Source: Chryseobacterium sp. G0162
Lineage (GTDB): Bacteria; Bacteroidota; Bacteroidia; Flavobacteriales; Weeksellaceae
NCBI RefSeq assembly: GCF_003815715.1
Contig: NZ_CP033922.1
Span: forward strand, 1,248,501 to 1,312,500
Direction of reading: 5' to 3'
DNA length: 64,000 nucleotides
Positions 26,366 through 34,076 of this stretch are shown piece after piece. The first letter of the stretch is position 1; the number at the start of each line of letters is the position of its first letter. The position numbers and the translations under genes were made by a program. The notes beneath the pieces are model-generated. The model made no database searches. It was not told the origin of the DNA and saw nothing but the letters and a program-made list of their open reading frames with translations.

Positions 26366-27649
26366 CTATTTTTTAACCAGCACATAATTTCCATCAGTTT
26401 CATTTTTCTTTATTCCATATCCATCAGTCAGTTCAAGAGTCCAGCCATCACCTGATATCTTTCTACCTTCTGTTTTAGCAGGAATCGATATCGAAATCTT
26501 ATCCCAGTTTGAACTCATTAATGCTCCATTTTCAACGGTCAGAATTCCCCATTTATCAGTAACCCTGATATTGGGATATACTGTTCCTTTATCTTCAATC
26601 GGTATTATATTTCTTGGATCGAAAGAGACATTCATCTTTTCAAATTTTATTTCAAAATGGGGATTCTCTATAAATTTGGTTTTATATTCAGCAATGAGTT
26701 TTTTTGTTTTCTCTTCTCTTTTTGTTTCTTCCTCAGTTATTGCTGAGCCATTGTAATCCTCAGCTAATCTTTTAACAACCTCATCTAAATCACCAGCAAC
26801 TTTACTATTGAATACTTTGATAAAATAGTTGGTAAGATCTGTTTTTGCCGTGATTTTTTTATTCCATTCTTTATCTTTATTATAGAGTAAATACCCATAA
26901 ACAGGTACTGTGTGATAAGCAAATGATCGTACAAACGTTGCATTCTTAAAAAAATCATTAATTCCATCAACTAAAAAAGCAGCTGTCTGCGTCTTATCCC
27001 TACCACTTACTATTACCCCTGTAAACTCCGCAATTCCTTCATTGAGTTCCAGAAGATTTTCATTTGAACCTGAACCTTTGTAAAGACTATGTCTGAATTT
27101 CCTGAAAGTGAGTGCATTCGTAAGATGTTCCTGTAATTCTTTTTTTGAAGCAGATTTCAACGCTTTTTTCAAAGCTTCCAGTTCTAAACGAAGATAAATC
27201 CTACCTTCTTTCTGATCCAGGTGGTTATTTTCAACATTGTTTAGTTCAAAACCTAATGAGGGTTGTATGCGATGAAATGACTCATGAGCCAGCAAACCCA
27301 TTCTATTGTATTTATTTTTAGGAAGTGGAAGCATCATCATTGCCCATCTTTTTCCATTCCAGTTCACAGCCGTATTGGCAATATTAATTTTCTCAGGCAA
27401 AACTCCGGTATAAATAGTGCCATTAGCCTTTAAAATATCATTTTCATCAGCCTCATTGGCAAAAATTTCTCTTGTCTTTGGATCAATTAAAAGGAGAGGA
27501 CCATAGAGATCTTTATTCCAAAGTTCAATATTTCTTTTAGATTCGATTTTAAACTCATTATAAAAAATGGAAATACTATCATTTTTTTGTCCCGTTAGAT
27601 AGTGTCCGAACAGAGAGAACAATAGTATAAAAGTAGCAGTCTGCTTCAT
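26366..27649 (-). CDS. Secreted HExxH-containing putative metallopeptidase
   Basis: 427-aa exported protein; the signal peptide MKQTATFILLFSLFGHYLTG from the ATG at 27649 supports this start over an upstream in-frame ATG. At 122-126 HESFH is an HExxH zinc-peptidase motif in a hydrophobic context (RMGLLAHESFHRIQP). The next helix, with EGRIYLRLELEAL, offers a possible third ligand Glu, as in gluzincins. The C-terminal 60 residues look like a small beta domain (DKWGILTVENGALMSSNWDKI). No family name is certain. It shares an island with the defensin-like peptide and converges on it, so a link is possible but unproven. Confidence 0.75.
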   Translation of the reverse strand: MKQTATFILLFSLFGHYLTGQKNDSISIFYNEFKIESKRNIELWNKDLYGPLLLIDPKTREIFANEADENDILKANGTIYTGVLPEKINIANTAVNWNGKRWAMMMLPLPKNKYNRMGLLAHESFHRIQPSLGFELNNVENNHLDQKEGRIYLRLELEALKKALKSASKKELQEHLTNALTFRKFRHSLYKGSGSNENLLELNEGIAEFTGVIVSGRDKTQTAAFLVDGINDFFKNATFVRSFAYHTVPVYGYLLYNKDKEWNKKITAKTDLTNYFIKVFNSKVAGDLDEVVKRLAEDYNGSAITEEETKREEKTKKLIAEYKTKFIENPHFEIKFEKMNVSFDPRNIIPIEDKGTVYPNIRVTDKWGILTVENGALMSSNWDKISISIPAKTEGRKISGDGWTLELTDGYGIKKNETDGNYVLVKK

Positions 27650-27707
27650 AGTTAAGTTCTTTAATTGCACAGACTATTTATTGCGTTTATTGTAAGTGTC
27701 TGTATCA

Positions 27708-27715
27708 CAAATATA
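27708..27715 (-). promoter_or_regulatory. -7 box of the metallopeptidase gene
   Basis: TATATTTG on the minus strand, about 60 bp before the ATG. Confidence 0.5.
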
Positions 27716-27754
27716 ATAAATTACACCTCTTATTTTATTCTGATAATTTTAAGA

Positions 27755-27788
27755 ACAAAAAAAAGCCTTAGAAATAATCTAAGGCTCT
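27755..27788 (-). terminator. Terminator after the thermonuclease gene
   Basis: On the minus strand AGCCTTAGA-ttatt-TCTAAGGCT is followed by TTTTTTTG. Confidence 0.85.
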
Positions 27789-27797
27789 TCCCTATTT

Positions 27798-28322
27798 TCA
27801 AGCATCTTTTTTCGTTTTCAATTGAATTTTAGATGCTTCCATTTTCTTATTTTTCGATTGTTCCCGTCTCATTTTTCTGTATTCCCAGGGAGCAACAGCA
27901 TGAACATCCTGCCAAAGACCAATTTTCTTCTGTTGAGCCTTTTCCTGTAGCTTTCCTAGAGAATCATCTTTAGAATAAGAAAAGTACCACCATCCCATTC
28001 CAGCCTTTATCACTTCTTTGGAAAGGTATTTATCATTATCATAATAAATTTTGGCAATGGAACGTCCATAACGGTCCGTACTGGTCTCTTTAAACGTAAT
28101 CGTTTTTCCAAACACCTGCTCAGAGGTGAATTGTTTGGCATTTTTTCCGAAAGCCTGTCCATTTTCCGGACAATCTACTTCCGCCAATCTAAGTTTCTTT
28201 TGGGTATTGCCTTTTAAAAGTACTGTAATTGTATCTCCATCTGAGATTTTGATTACTTTTCCGCTTGTTTGTGAAAACAGGATGGCCGGGAAAAGTATGC
28301 TCATCAACATTAATCGTTTCAT
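27798..28322 (-). CDS. Thermonuclease (SNase) family protein
   Basis: 174-aa secreted nuclease of the staphylococcal nuclease family. A signal peptide covers about residues 1-17. Catalytic and calcium residues appear in KISDGDTITV (Asp-Gly-Asp-Thr), the first Arg in LRLAEVDCPE, and the Glu/Arg pair in TSTDRYGRSIAKI. It should cleave DNA or RNA outside the cytoplasm. An exact -7 box TATATTTG lies only 4 bp before the ATG at 28322, so the transcript is leaderless or begins at Met5 or Met7 (28310, 28304). A lysine-rich tail follows the core. Confidence 0.9.
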   Translation of the reverse strand: MKRLMLMSILFPAILFSQTSGKVIKISDGDTITVLLKGNTQKKLRLAEVDCPENGQAFGKNAKQFTSEQVFGKTITFKETSTDRYGRSIAKIYYDNDKYLSKEVIKAGMGWWYFSYSKDDSLGKLQEKAQQKKIGLWQDVHAVAPWEYRKMRREQSKNKKMEASKIQLKTKKDA

Positions 28323-28326
28323 GGGG

Positions 28327-28334
28327 CAAATATA
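28327..28334 (-). promoter_or_regulatory. -7 box abutting the thermonuclease start
   Basis: TATATTTG followed by CCCC and ATG on the minus strand. This implies a leaderless mRNA or a slightly later start codon. Confidence 0.5.
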
Positions 28335-28590
28335 AGGATTAAAGGATCTGGATAAAGAAGGACACTATCTTATTTATCTTTAATTATATTTTCATTTCTC
28401 GTTAACCTTATATAACTTATTCTTAAATCCTTATTACTTAATAATATCTCCATCTATTTTCCTTTTTTCTTTATTTCGTGAATGCTTTTATAATTGGAAT
28501 CTATACTATATCCATATTTAACAATACCATCTACCTGCATCCTAACTGAAATATTTTCACATTTTTATAAATTTAAAATCCAGAAATCCA

Positions 28591-28811
28591 TCACAAATTG
28601 TTTAAAGTAAACCTTCCCACTGTAAAATCATCAGGATAGGTTCTAAACCCAGGGAGAATTAATGCTTTTGCTTTTTCGAACATTTCTATATCTTCAAAAT
28701 ACCCAATATACAGGCTGTATGAGTTTCATCAGTGTAGAGATGCTCAAGTGCGTATACAAAGTAATGACATCAATTTATTCCTTCTGCTTCTTTATAAATC
28801 TCATAGTTCAT
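28591..28811 (-). pseudogene. Decayed DUF7336-like gene
   Basis: From the ATG at 28811 the minus strand reads MNYEIYKEAEGIN, then a TGA, then CHYFVYALEHLYTDETHTACILGI. After a one-base loss in a T-run it continues EDIEMFEKAKALILPGFRT and YPDDFTVGRFTLNN before a stop. The order VY-x-L-x-H, GIF, EKA, PGF-x-x-YP-x-x-F-x-V resembles DUF7336, a small domain of unknown role. The stop and the frameshift mean no intact product. A 53-aa open frame (28808-28969, minus) overlaps its start by 4 bp and may be a fragment of its former partner. Confidence 0.55.
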
Positions 28812-28969
28812 GTCACCATTTTATATGTTTTTTCAAGAATGGGAAGGTCTATTTTATGAAAATCATGAGTTCTTGTATTTTTAAATTTTAAAAATTGTGA
28901 TGGCAAAATTTGTGGATCTGCTATTGAACCATAAAAAAATGTAAAATTCCTCTGATAATCTAAATCCAT
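28808..28969 (-). CDS. Small unknown ORF upstream of the decayed DUF7336-like gene
   Basis: 53-aa frame from an ATG: M-D-L-D-Y-Q-R-N-F-T-F then FYGSIADPQILPSQF and a Lys-rich middle, ending in MVT. Its stop overlaps the next gene start as ATGA, as in coupled genes. I do not recognise it. It may itself be a truncated remnant, since the neighbouring gene is broken. 28335-28590 holds no gene that I can see. Confidence 0.3.
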   Translation of the reverse strand: MDLDYQRNFTFFYGSIADPQILPSQFLKFKNTRTHDFHKIDLPILEKTYKMVT

Positions 28970-29061
28970 GGTTATTAATCAAGTAAAGTTAACAAAAAAG
29001 TTTCTCCAAAATTTAATTAAAAATTATCCTTTAATTTATTTTTTTATTTCAAAAAGTATTG

Positions 29062-29069
29062 TACCTTTG
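29062..29069 (+). promoter_or_regulatory. -7 box of the second tRNA array
   Basis: TACCTTTG is an exact TAnnTTTG match 45 bp before tRNA-Pro copy 2, the same distance as in the first array. Confidence 0.65.
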
Positions 29070-29113
29070 CAACCGCAAAAACGAAGTAAAATTCGTTAAT
29101 GATGACCTTTAAT

Positions 29114-29188
29114 CGGGGCGTAGCGTAGTCCGGTCATCGCGCCTGGTTTGGGACCAGGAGGTCGCAGGTTCGAATCCTGCCGCCCCGA
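29114..29188 (+). tRNA. tRNA-Pro(TGG), copy 2
   Basis: Same 75-nt sequence as copy 1, anticodon TGG. It is followed after 11 bp by tRNA-Arg copy 2. Confidence 0.96.
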
Positions 29189-29199
29189 CTTTTTTCAAA

Positions 29200-29273
29200 G
29201 GGTGCGTAGCTCAGCTGGATAGAGCATCTGCCTTCTAAGCAGACGGTCAAAGGTTCGAATCCTTTCGCGCTCA
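29200..29273 (+). tRNA. tRNA-Arg(TCT), copy 2
   Basis: Same 74-nt sequence as copy 1, anticodon TCT. Confidence 0.96.
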
Positions 29274-29380
29274 CAAAAAGACTTACTGATTGATGTAAGT
29301 TTATTTATTTTAATTTTTGAAAGCATCTTGTTTTTTTAAAATTAAAACAATGAAGTAAAATTCATTAAAGATGACCTTAT

Positions 29381-29455
29381 CGGGGCGTAGCGTAGTCCGG
29401 TCATCGCGCCTGGTTTGGGACCAGGAGGTCGCAGGTTCGAATCCTGCCGCCCCGA
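29381..29455 (+). tRNA. tRNA-Pro(TGG), copy 3
   Basis: Same sequence as copies 1 and 2. Its upstream 30 bp (GAAGTAAAATTC-TTAA-GATGACCTT) repeats the flank of copy 2, which points to a tandem duplication of about 267 bp. Confidence 0.96.
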
Positions 29456-29467
29456 CTTTTTTTCAAA

Positions 29468-29541
29468 GGGTGCGTAGCTCAGCTGGATAGAGCATCTGCC
29501 TTCTAAGCAGACGGTCAAAGGTTCGAATCCTTTCGCGCTCA
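29468..29541 (+). tRNA. tRNA-Arg(TCT), copy 3
   Basis: Same sequence as copies 1 and 2, last tRNA of the array. Confidence 0.96.
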
Positions 29542-29548
29542 CTTTATA

Positions 29549-29577
29549 AAAGTCTCTGTTTCAGAGACTTTTTTTGT
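29549..29577 (+). terminator. Terminator of the second tRNA array
   Basis: AAGTCTCTG-ttt-CAGAGACTT followed by TTTTTT. Confidence 0.85.
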
Positions 29578-29702
29578 TTTCTGATGATCTATTTTAGATT
29601 GCTATTCTGATATTTCCACAATAATCTGAAAAATGTCTGAAAACATTCAGACTTTGTTCAGACATTTCATGGATTCAAATAAACTATAAACCTCGAAAAT
29701 AG

Positions 29703-29733
29703 TTGTCATAAAATTCAAATTGTTATAATTTTG
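29703..29733 (+). promoter_or_regulatory. Promoter of the e(P4) acid phosphatase gene
   Basis: TTG (29703-29705), a 20-bp spacer, then TAATTTTG (29726-29733); the ATG is 19 bp further on. Confidence 0.6.
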
Positions 29734-29752
29734 TGCTCTCTATTTTAATTCA

Positions 29753-30577
29753 ATGAAAAATTTCAAGTTCATTATCGCAAGCTGTTTCTTTGCTTTGACT
29801 TTGTCGTGTAAAACAGCATCTCCAGTTTCACAGGCTTCTGTGCAGAATGTACCTTATCAAAATCTTGGACGTGACGGTAAAATATATGCTGCTTTTTATC
29901 AGCAAAGGGCTGCAGAATATGAAGCACTATGTCTTCAAGCCTACAATATCGCAAAACTTCGTCTGGATGAAGCCTTAGCACAAAAACCGGATAAGCCATT
30001 AGCTATTGTTTCAGATATTGACGAAACCTTTTTAGATAATTCCTATTATGCTGTTGAGCGTTCAAAAATGGGAAAAGATTACGATCAAAAAACATGGGAG
30101 GAATGGACTGCCAAAGGCATCGCAACACCCCTTACCGGTTCCCAGGAGTTTTATCAGTATGCCGCCAGTAAAGGAGTGCAGGTATTCTATGTTACCAATC
30201 GCGTGGAACAGGAACGTGCAGGAACTTTGAAAAACCTGAAAAAATACAATTACCCTATTCAAAGTGAAGCTCATCTTATTCTTCGATCTAAAGAAAGCAG
30301 TAAGGAAGCCAGACGTTTGGATATTGCCAAAAATTACAATATTGTACTCCTGCTGGGTGATAATCTCGCCGATTTCTCTAACCTATTTGATAAAAAATCA
30401 GAAACGGAACGCTCAGCTGCGGTGAAAAATTCAGCAAATGAGTTTGGCAAAAAATTCATTATTATTCCTAATGTCGGATATGGAGATTGGGAATCTTCTT
30501 TTTATCAATACAAGTATGATTACGCCCCTCAGCAAAAAGATTCAATGATGTATAACGCTGTAAAGGCAGCTCCTTAA
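29753..30577 (+). CDS. 5'-nucleotidase / acid phosphatase lipoprotein, e(P4) family
   Basis: 274-aa outer-membrane or periplasmic lipoprotein: lipobox LTLSC with Cys19. HAD-superfamily class C phosphatase core: motif I VSDIDET with Asp88 and Asp90, motif II Thr in YVTNR, motif III Lys/Arg region, motif IV LLGDNLADF. Relatives dephosphorylate NMN, nucleotides and phosphomonoesters to feed uptake of nucleosides and phosphate. Length and motif order are typical. It follows the tRNA array but has its own promoter and terminator. Confidence 0.93.
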   Translation: MKNFKFIIASCFFALTLSCKTASPVSQASVQNVPYQNLGRDGKIYAAFYQQRAAEYEALCLQAYNIAKLRLDEALAQKPDKPLAIVSDIDETFLDNSYYAVERSKMGKDYDQKTWEEWTAKGIATPLTGSQEFYQYAASKGVQVFYVTNRVEQERAGTLKNLKKYNYPIQSEAHLILRSKESSKEARRLDIAKNYNIVLLLGDNLADFSNLFDKKSETERSAAVKNSANEFGKKFIIIPNVGYGDWESSFYQYKYDYAPQQKDSMMYNAVKAAP

Positions 30578-30631
30578 TACATTCTATAAATATTATACTC
30601 CTGACAAAATAGGTATAGGATCAAAATTTTA

Positions 30632-30668
30632 ACCCCCTCACAACAAAAACTGTGAGGGGTTTTATTTT
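30632..30668 (+). terminator. Terminator after the e(P4) gene
   Basis: AACCCCTCACA and TGTGAGGGGTT-like arms with a TTTTATTTTT tail, between convergent genes. Confidence 0.8.
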
Positions 30669-30694
30669 TAATAATTTTTATTTTCTAATCCAAT

Positions 30695-31753
30695 TTATTT
30701 TAGAACTTTCTCATAGATTTCGTTCAGCAGATTCTGTCTCATTTTTGAATTTCTTTGGGTTAAGAGAATGATAATTCCCCATTTTTTGGCTCTGTTGTAG
30801 CAAATGATGGATGATTGCCCCATAGAATCTCCAGACTTCAGATAGATTGTATTCTGTTCATCAGTACTCATGTTAAGTCCTAGTCCCATTTCTCTCTTTT
30901 CATCTTTGTAATAAATTTTTTCTGTGATTAAGCCCGCTTCAGATATTGGATTTCCTTTAGTCAGAATTGCTTTTAAATAGGTTACCATATCAGAAGCATC
31001 TGATTTTATCAATCCCGCTGATGCTGTAACATTCCAATTAAAAAACTCCTGAGCACCTCCACTAGGATTATAACCTGTTGTTTTGTTTTTTACATTAAAT
31101 TCTTTTGTGAATGTACGGTTCATTTTTAAAGGATTTATTATTTTTTCATGAATGATCTCATCGTAAGTCTTTCCATATACTTTTTCTAATATTTGCCCAA
31201 GTAAAGTATACCCAATGGTAGAATAACGGTATTTTCCATAGTCAATAAGCTCTGTACAGCTATTAATCATAGAGGTTAATGATTGTTCAGTAATGGTACT
31301 TACAGGCTGCTGCGGATTTTGTTCTATTAATTTGGCAAAATCTATATCAGGTAGTCCGGACTGATGAGAAGCTAAGTCTGAAATTTTGATCTTATTCTTG
31401 ATATTTTGATTTAAAGCATATCCTTTTGGAAGATAACGATCCATATAATCATCCAGTTTTAGTTTATGATCCAGAACAGCTTGTGCAATTAAGTTTGAAG
31501 TCAGTATTTTAGTAATAGAAGCAATTTCAAATAGTGAATTTTTGTTAATATCTACATTACTTTCTTTACTCAGTTTTCCATAAGCTGTATAATATTCTTT
31601 ATTATTATTGATAAAGCCAACACTGATTCCTACCTCCGGATTTTTTTGATAATTGTCTTTTACGATGGAATCAATTTTTTGGGTGAAATCTTGTCCAAAA
31701 GAAAAGCTGCTGATGAATAATAGTACTGCGAAAAATGTGAATGAAGTTTTCAT
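30695..31753 (-). CDS. Serine hydrolase, beta-lactamase/class C (AmpC-like) family
   Basis: 352-aa secreted enzyme. The signal peptide MKTSFTFFAVLLFISSFSFG from the ATG at 31753 fixes the start; the open frame extends to 31918 but only through spacer DNA. The nucleophile motif S-I-T-K is at 79-82. The Tyr of the second motif is probably in RYSTIGYTLLG. The family holds class C beta-lactamases, DD-peptidases and esterases, and sequence alone does not decide among them. Upstream 31754-32463 has no gene on this strand. Confidence 0.88.
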   Translation of the reverse strand: MKTSFTFFAVLLFISSFSFGQDFTQKIDSIVKDNYQKNPEVGISVGFINNNKEYYTAYGKLSKESNVDINKNSLFEIASITKILTSNLIAQAVLDHKLKLDDYMDRYLPKGYALNQNIKNKIKISDLASHQSGLPDIDFAKLIEQNPQQPVSTITEQSLTSMINSCTELIDYGKYRYSTIGYTLLGQILEKVYGKTYDEIIHEKIINPLKMNRTFTKEFNVKNKTTGYNPSGGAQEFFNWNVTASAGLIKSDASDMVTYLKAILTKGNPISEAGLITEKIYYKDEKREMGLGLNMSTDEQNTIYLKSGDSMGQSSIICYNRAKKWGIIILLTQRNSKMRQNLLNEIYEKVLK

Positions 31754-32236
31754 TGTATCGTTTTTTAAGGTTAAATATTTATTTCGATACAAATTTGAAA
31801 AATAGAAAAACCTTATACGACCGAATAAACGTACTTGATCTTTTTTGTTAAAAAAAATGAGTACAAATACTTTCAAAACCAAGTACGAGTAATTACAAGA
31901 CACTAATAAACAATACATTAAAAATAAAAAAAATGTATTTCCCGTATTTTTTTAAAGGCAGTATTAAAGAAAAGCTTTGAATTAAAACCTACTTCATAGA
32001 GAAATTCAAGAATTGTTACTTTGCTTTTTTATAGCATCTTTTAAAATAACCATAGCATACTCGATTCAATATATATTTACAAAACTGTAAAAATAACCGA
32101 CTTTAATTGATGGTTGATAAGAACGGATCATCTCATACGCTTCACAGCAAAAAAATTCCGTTTCACTGATCTATTTTGCGGAGTCAACTTAACTTTTCCA
32201 CTGATGAACTTCAATTCGTAGTATTTTTACAGGGTA

Positions 32237-32410
32237 AGCTTTTACCGGGAAGCTGGTATAAAAGTTAGTTTTAATTATTATTTAAGGAAACATTGGTTAA
32301 GCATCAATAAAAATCTTTTTGTGCAAATATTCCTTATAGCCATTTATGGCTAAACTATACACTTAATCATGTTTGGGTAGGGTTGGGTATTCCAGCCCTA
32401 TTTTGTTTTG
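32237..32410 (+). ncRNA. Possible orphan structured transcript with terminator
   Basis: In a 700-bp gene-free stretch two hairpins stand out: CTTTTA-CC...GG-TATAAAAG near 32239-32266 and AGGG-t-TGG-gtatt-CCA-g-CCCT (32379-32399), followed by TTTTGTTTTG. The second looks like a terminator on the plus strand with no gene upstream. It may mark a small RNA or the remnant of a lost gene. No promoter box is clear. Confidence 0.25.
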
Positions 32411-32427
32411 TAATATCTACAAGCAAA

Positions 32428-32457
32428 ACAAAGCCCTTACATTAGGTAAAGGCTCAA
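32428..32457 (-). terminator. Terminator after mgtC
   Basis: On the minus strand GCCTTTAC-ctaat-GTAAGGGC (one G-U pair) is followed by TTTGTTTT. Confidence 0.6.
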
Positions 32458-32463
32458 TTATTT

Positions 32464-33096
32464 TTAAAATTTAAATTCATCTATCGTTGGATCATTCAGT
32501 AACATTTTCGTGCAAACGTCATGGTTCCTTGAAGCTCCCTGTACCCGCCAGATCGCTGTATATTTTTCTCCACTCCTCACCTGCTTTCCTCTGATTGATT
32601 TTAAGCCATGTTCTTTAAAGAGATTTTCATATTTCTCCATTATGCCATCTTCATAGGAAAGTGTAATCTGATAAGTATACCGGGTACTGATCCTATCAAT
32701 TACATTCTGAATATATTTGAACATGATTAGCAATAAAAATACAACCAGCGAACCAATTGTTGCTTCCTGATAATATCCTGCTCCTATTGTCATTCCCAGA
32801 GCCGCACATATCCATATGGTAACAGCCGTTGTAAGCCCCGAAACTCGGTTATCTTCCTTAAAAATCACTCCTGCTCCCACAAAACCTATTCCGGTGATAA
32901 TATTGGCAGCAATACGATCCGGACTCCCCGTCTCTCCAAGGTTCATAGAAAGCATTGTAAAGATACAGGACCCCAAGGTTACCAATATCATGGTACGAAG
33001 CCCTGCCGACTTCAATTGATATTCTCTTTCAATCCCGATTATACCTCCTACAATTACAGAGAAAAGAATGGGAAGTACATCATCCAGTATATTCAT
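32464..33096 (-). CDS. MgtC/SapB family membrane protein
   Basis: 210-aa inner-membrane protein. The N-terminal domain has about four to five membrane segments with the family blocks GGIIGIEREYQLKSAGLRTM (residues 17-36) and GIGFVGAGVIF. The C-terminal 75 residues form a soluble ACT-like domain, here divergent. MgtC proteins modulate the F1Fo ATPase or help growth at low magnesium; the role in this organism is unknown. It stands alone with its own terminator. Confidence 0.9.
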   Translation of the reverse strand: MNILDDVLPILFSVIVGGIIGIEREYQLKSAGLRTMILVTLGSCIFTMLSMNLGETGSPDRIAANIITGIGFVGAGVIFKEDNRVSGLTTAVTIWICAALGMTIGAGYYQEATIGSLVVFLLLIMFKYIQNVIDRISTRYTYQITLSYEDGIMEKYENLFKEHGLKSIRGKQVRSGEKYTAIWRVQGASRNHDVCTKMLLNDPTIDEFKF

Positions 33097-33159
33097 TGTT
33101 CAGTTTTTTTATCATTAAATGTATTTTATTTTTTTCAATTGAGAAAGGAATATTCTGAA

Positions 33160-33193
33160 CAAAAAAACCGTTGTACAATGACAACGGTTTCAT
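33160..33193 (-). terminator. Terminator after the SH3-like protein gene
   Basis: AAACCGTTGT-acaatg-ACAACGGTTT, a 10-bp stem. The minus strand continues into a run of T. Confidence 0.85.
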
Positions 33194-33212
33194 TTATTTT
33201 AAATAAAAGAAT

Positions 33213-34058
33213 CTATTTAAGCTTATAAGAACTTCCGTTCCAAAGATAAGTTTTAGAAGAACGTTTTTTCTTCTCCCGGTCTTTATCATCGGTTTCCATA
33301 TCTTCTACTTTCAGGATAAATGCATTAGGTATTCCTCCTTTATCATTAGGAAAAACATATTCTTCACTATGATAGTAAGCTCCGGCATCTCCTATATTCA
33401 TCAACTGTGGAAGGGCAATAAGTTTCTTATCTTTATAAAGAACGTATTGGTCATAAGTTCCAATGCCACATGCTTCTCCTGACACCATTGCCTTTAATGT
33501 AAATTCTACCTCCTGCAACTTATGATTGCTTTCAATACTAAAAGAAGCTGTACTCAACTCTTCCCCTTTTCCCGTATCAAAATACACCTCATCAATCAGC
33601 GTATTGCCTTCCATTACTTTTATTCCTGCAATATTCTGCTTATTGGGTTCATTCAAGTCCTTAATTTTCCTATCTACAGTCTTGGAAAGACCAAAAAGGA
33701 AGTCATAGCCGTTTTTATTACGGTACCCTACGCATAAATTACCTCCCCAAACATATCCTTCAGAAGTAACATCTCCTTTTTGGTAAGAAATCTTATACCA
33801 ATTAGCTCTTCTTTCTCCGAGTTGTAAAACCGGTACCCCTTCTTCTTTTTTAAGGATCATAACCTGCTGATTGCTCTGCAATGAATCCAACATCTGAGCA
33901 TTAACACCTGGTTCTTTTCTGACTCTTGTCCAATCTGTAAAGATCTTCTGATTCTTGTTTTCAGTAAAATTAAAAACACCATCTGCATATACTTCATTTT
34001 CCTGAGCTACAAAAAGTTGTATCATCAGTAAAAATAAAGCAGTCCATAAAGTTTTCAT
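33213..34058 (-). CDS. Secreted SH3b-like domain protein of unknown function
   Basis: 281-aa exported protein with signal peptide MKTLWTALFLLMIQLFVAQ. At about residues 40-105 the pattern W-x-R-V-R-K-E-P...QVMILKKEEGV...WYKISYQKGD...GYVWG is that of a bacterial SH3 domain, which binds peptidoglycan or proteins. The remaining 170 residues are beta-rich and unfamiliar. The last 40 are very charged (EDMETDDKDREKKKRSSK). It follows prmA by 18 bp, so it is probably co-transcribed with it. Confidence 0.75.
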   Translation of the reverse strand: MKTLWTALFLLMIQLFVAQENEVYADGVFNFTENKNQKIFTDWTRVRKEPGVNAQMLDSLQSNQQVMILKKEEGVPVLQLGERRANWYKISYQKGDVTSEGYVWGGNLCVGYRNKNGYDFLFGLSKTVDRKIKDLNEPNKQNIAGIKVMEGNTLIDEVYFDTGKGEELSTASFSIESNHKLQEVEFTLKAMVSGEACGIGTYDQYVLYKDKKLIALPQLMNIGDAGAYYHSEEYVFPNDKGGIPNAFILKVEDMETDDKDREKKKRSSKTYLWNGSSYKLK

Positions 34059-34076
34059 GTTTGTTATTTCGTTTTT

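Noticed and set aside
28662..28859. 65-aa hydrophobic plus-strand ORF
   Set aside because: It is antisense to the decayed DUF7336-like gene; the minus-strand remnant explains the bases.
29342..29542. 66-aa minus-strand ORF with GRQDSNLRPPGPKPGAM
   Set aside because: It is the antisense of tRNA-Pro and tRNA-Arg; this translation is a known artefact of tRNA genes.
31754..31918. N-terminal extension of the serine hydrolase
   Set aside because: The extension reads AT-rich spacer and would bury the signal peptide that begins at 31753.
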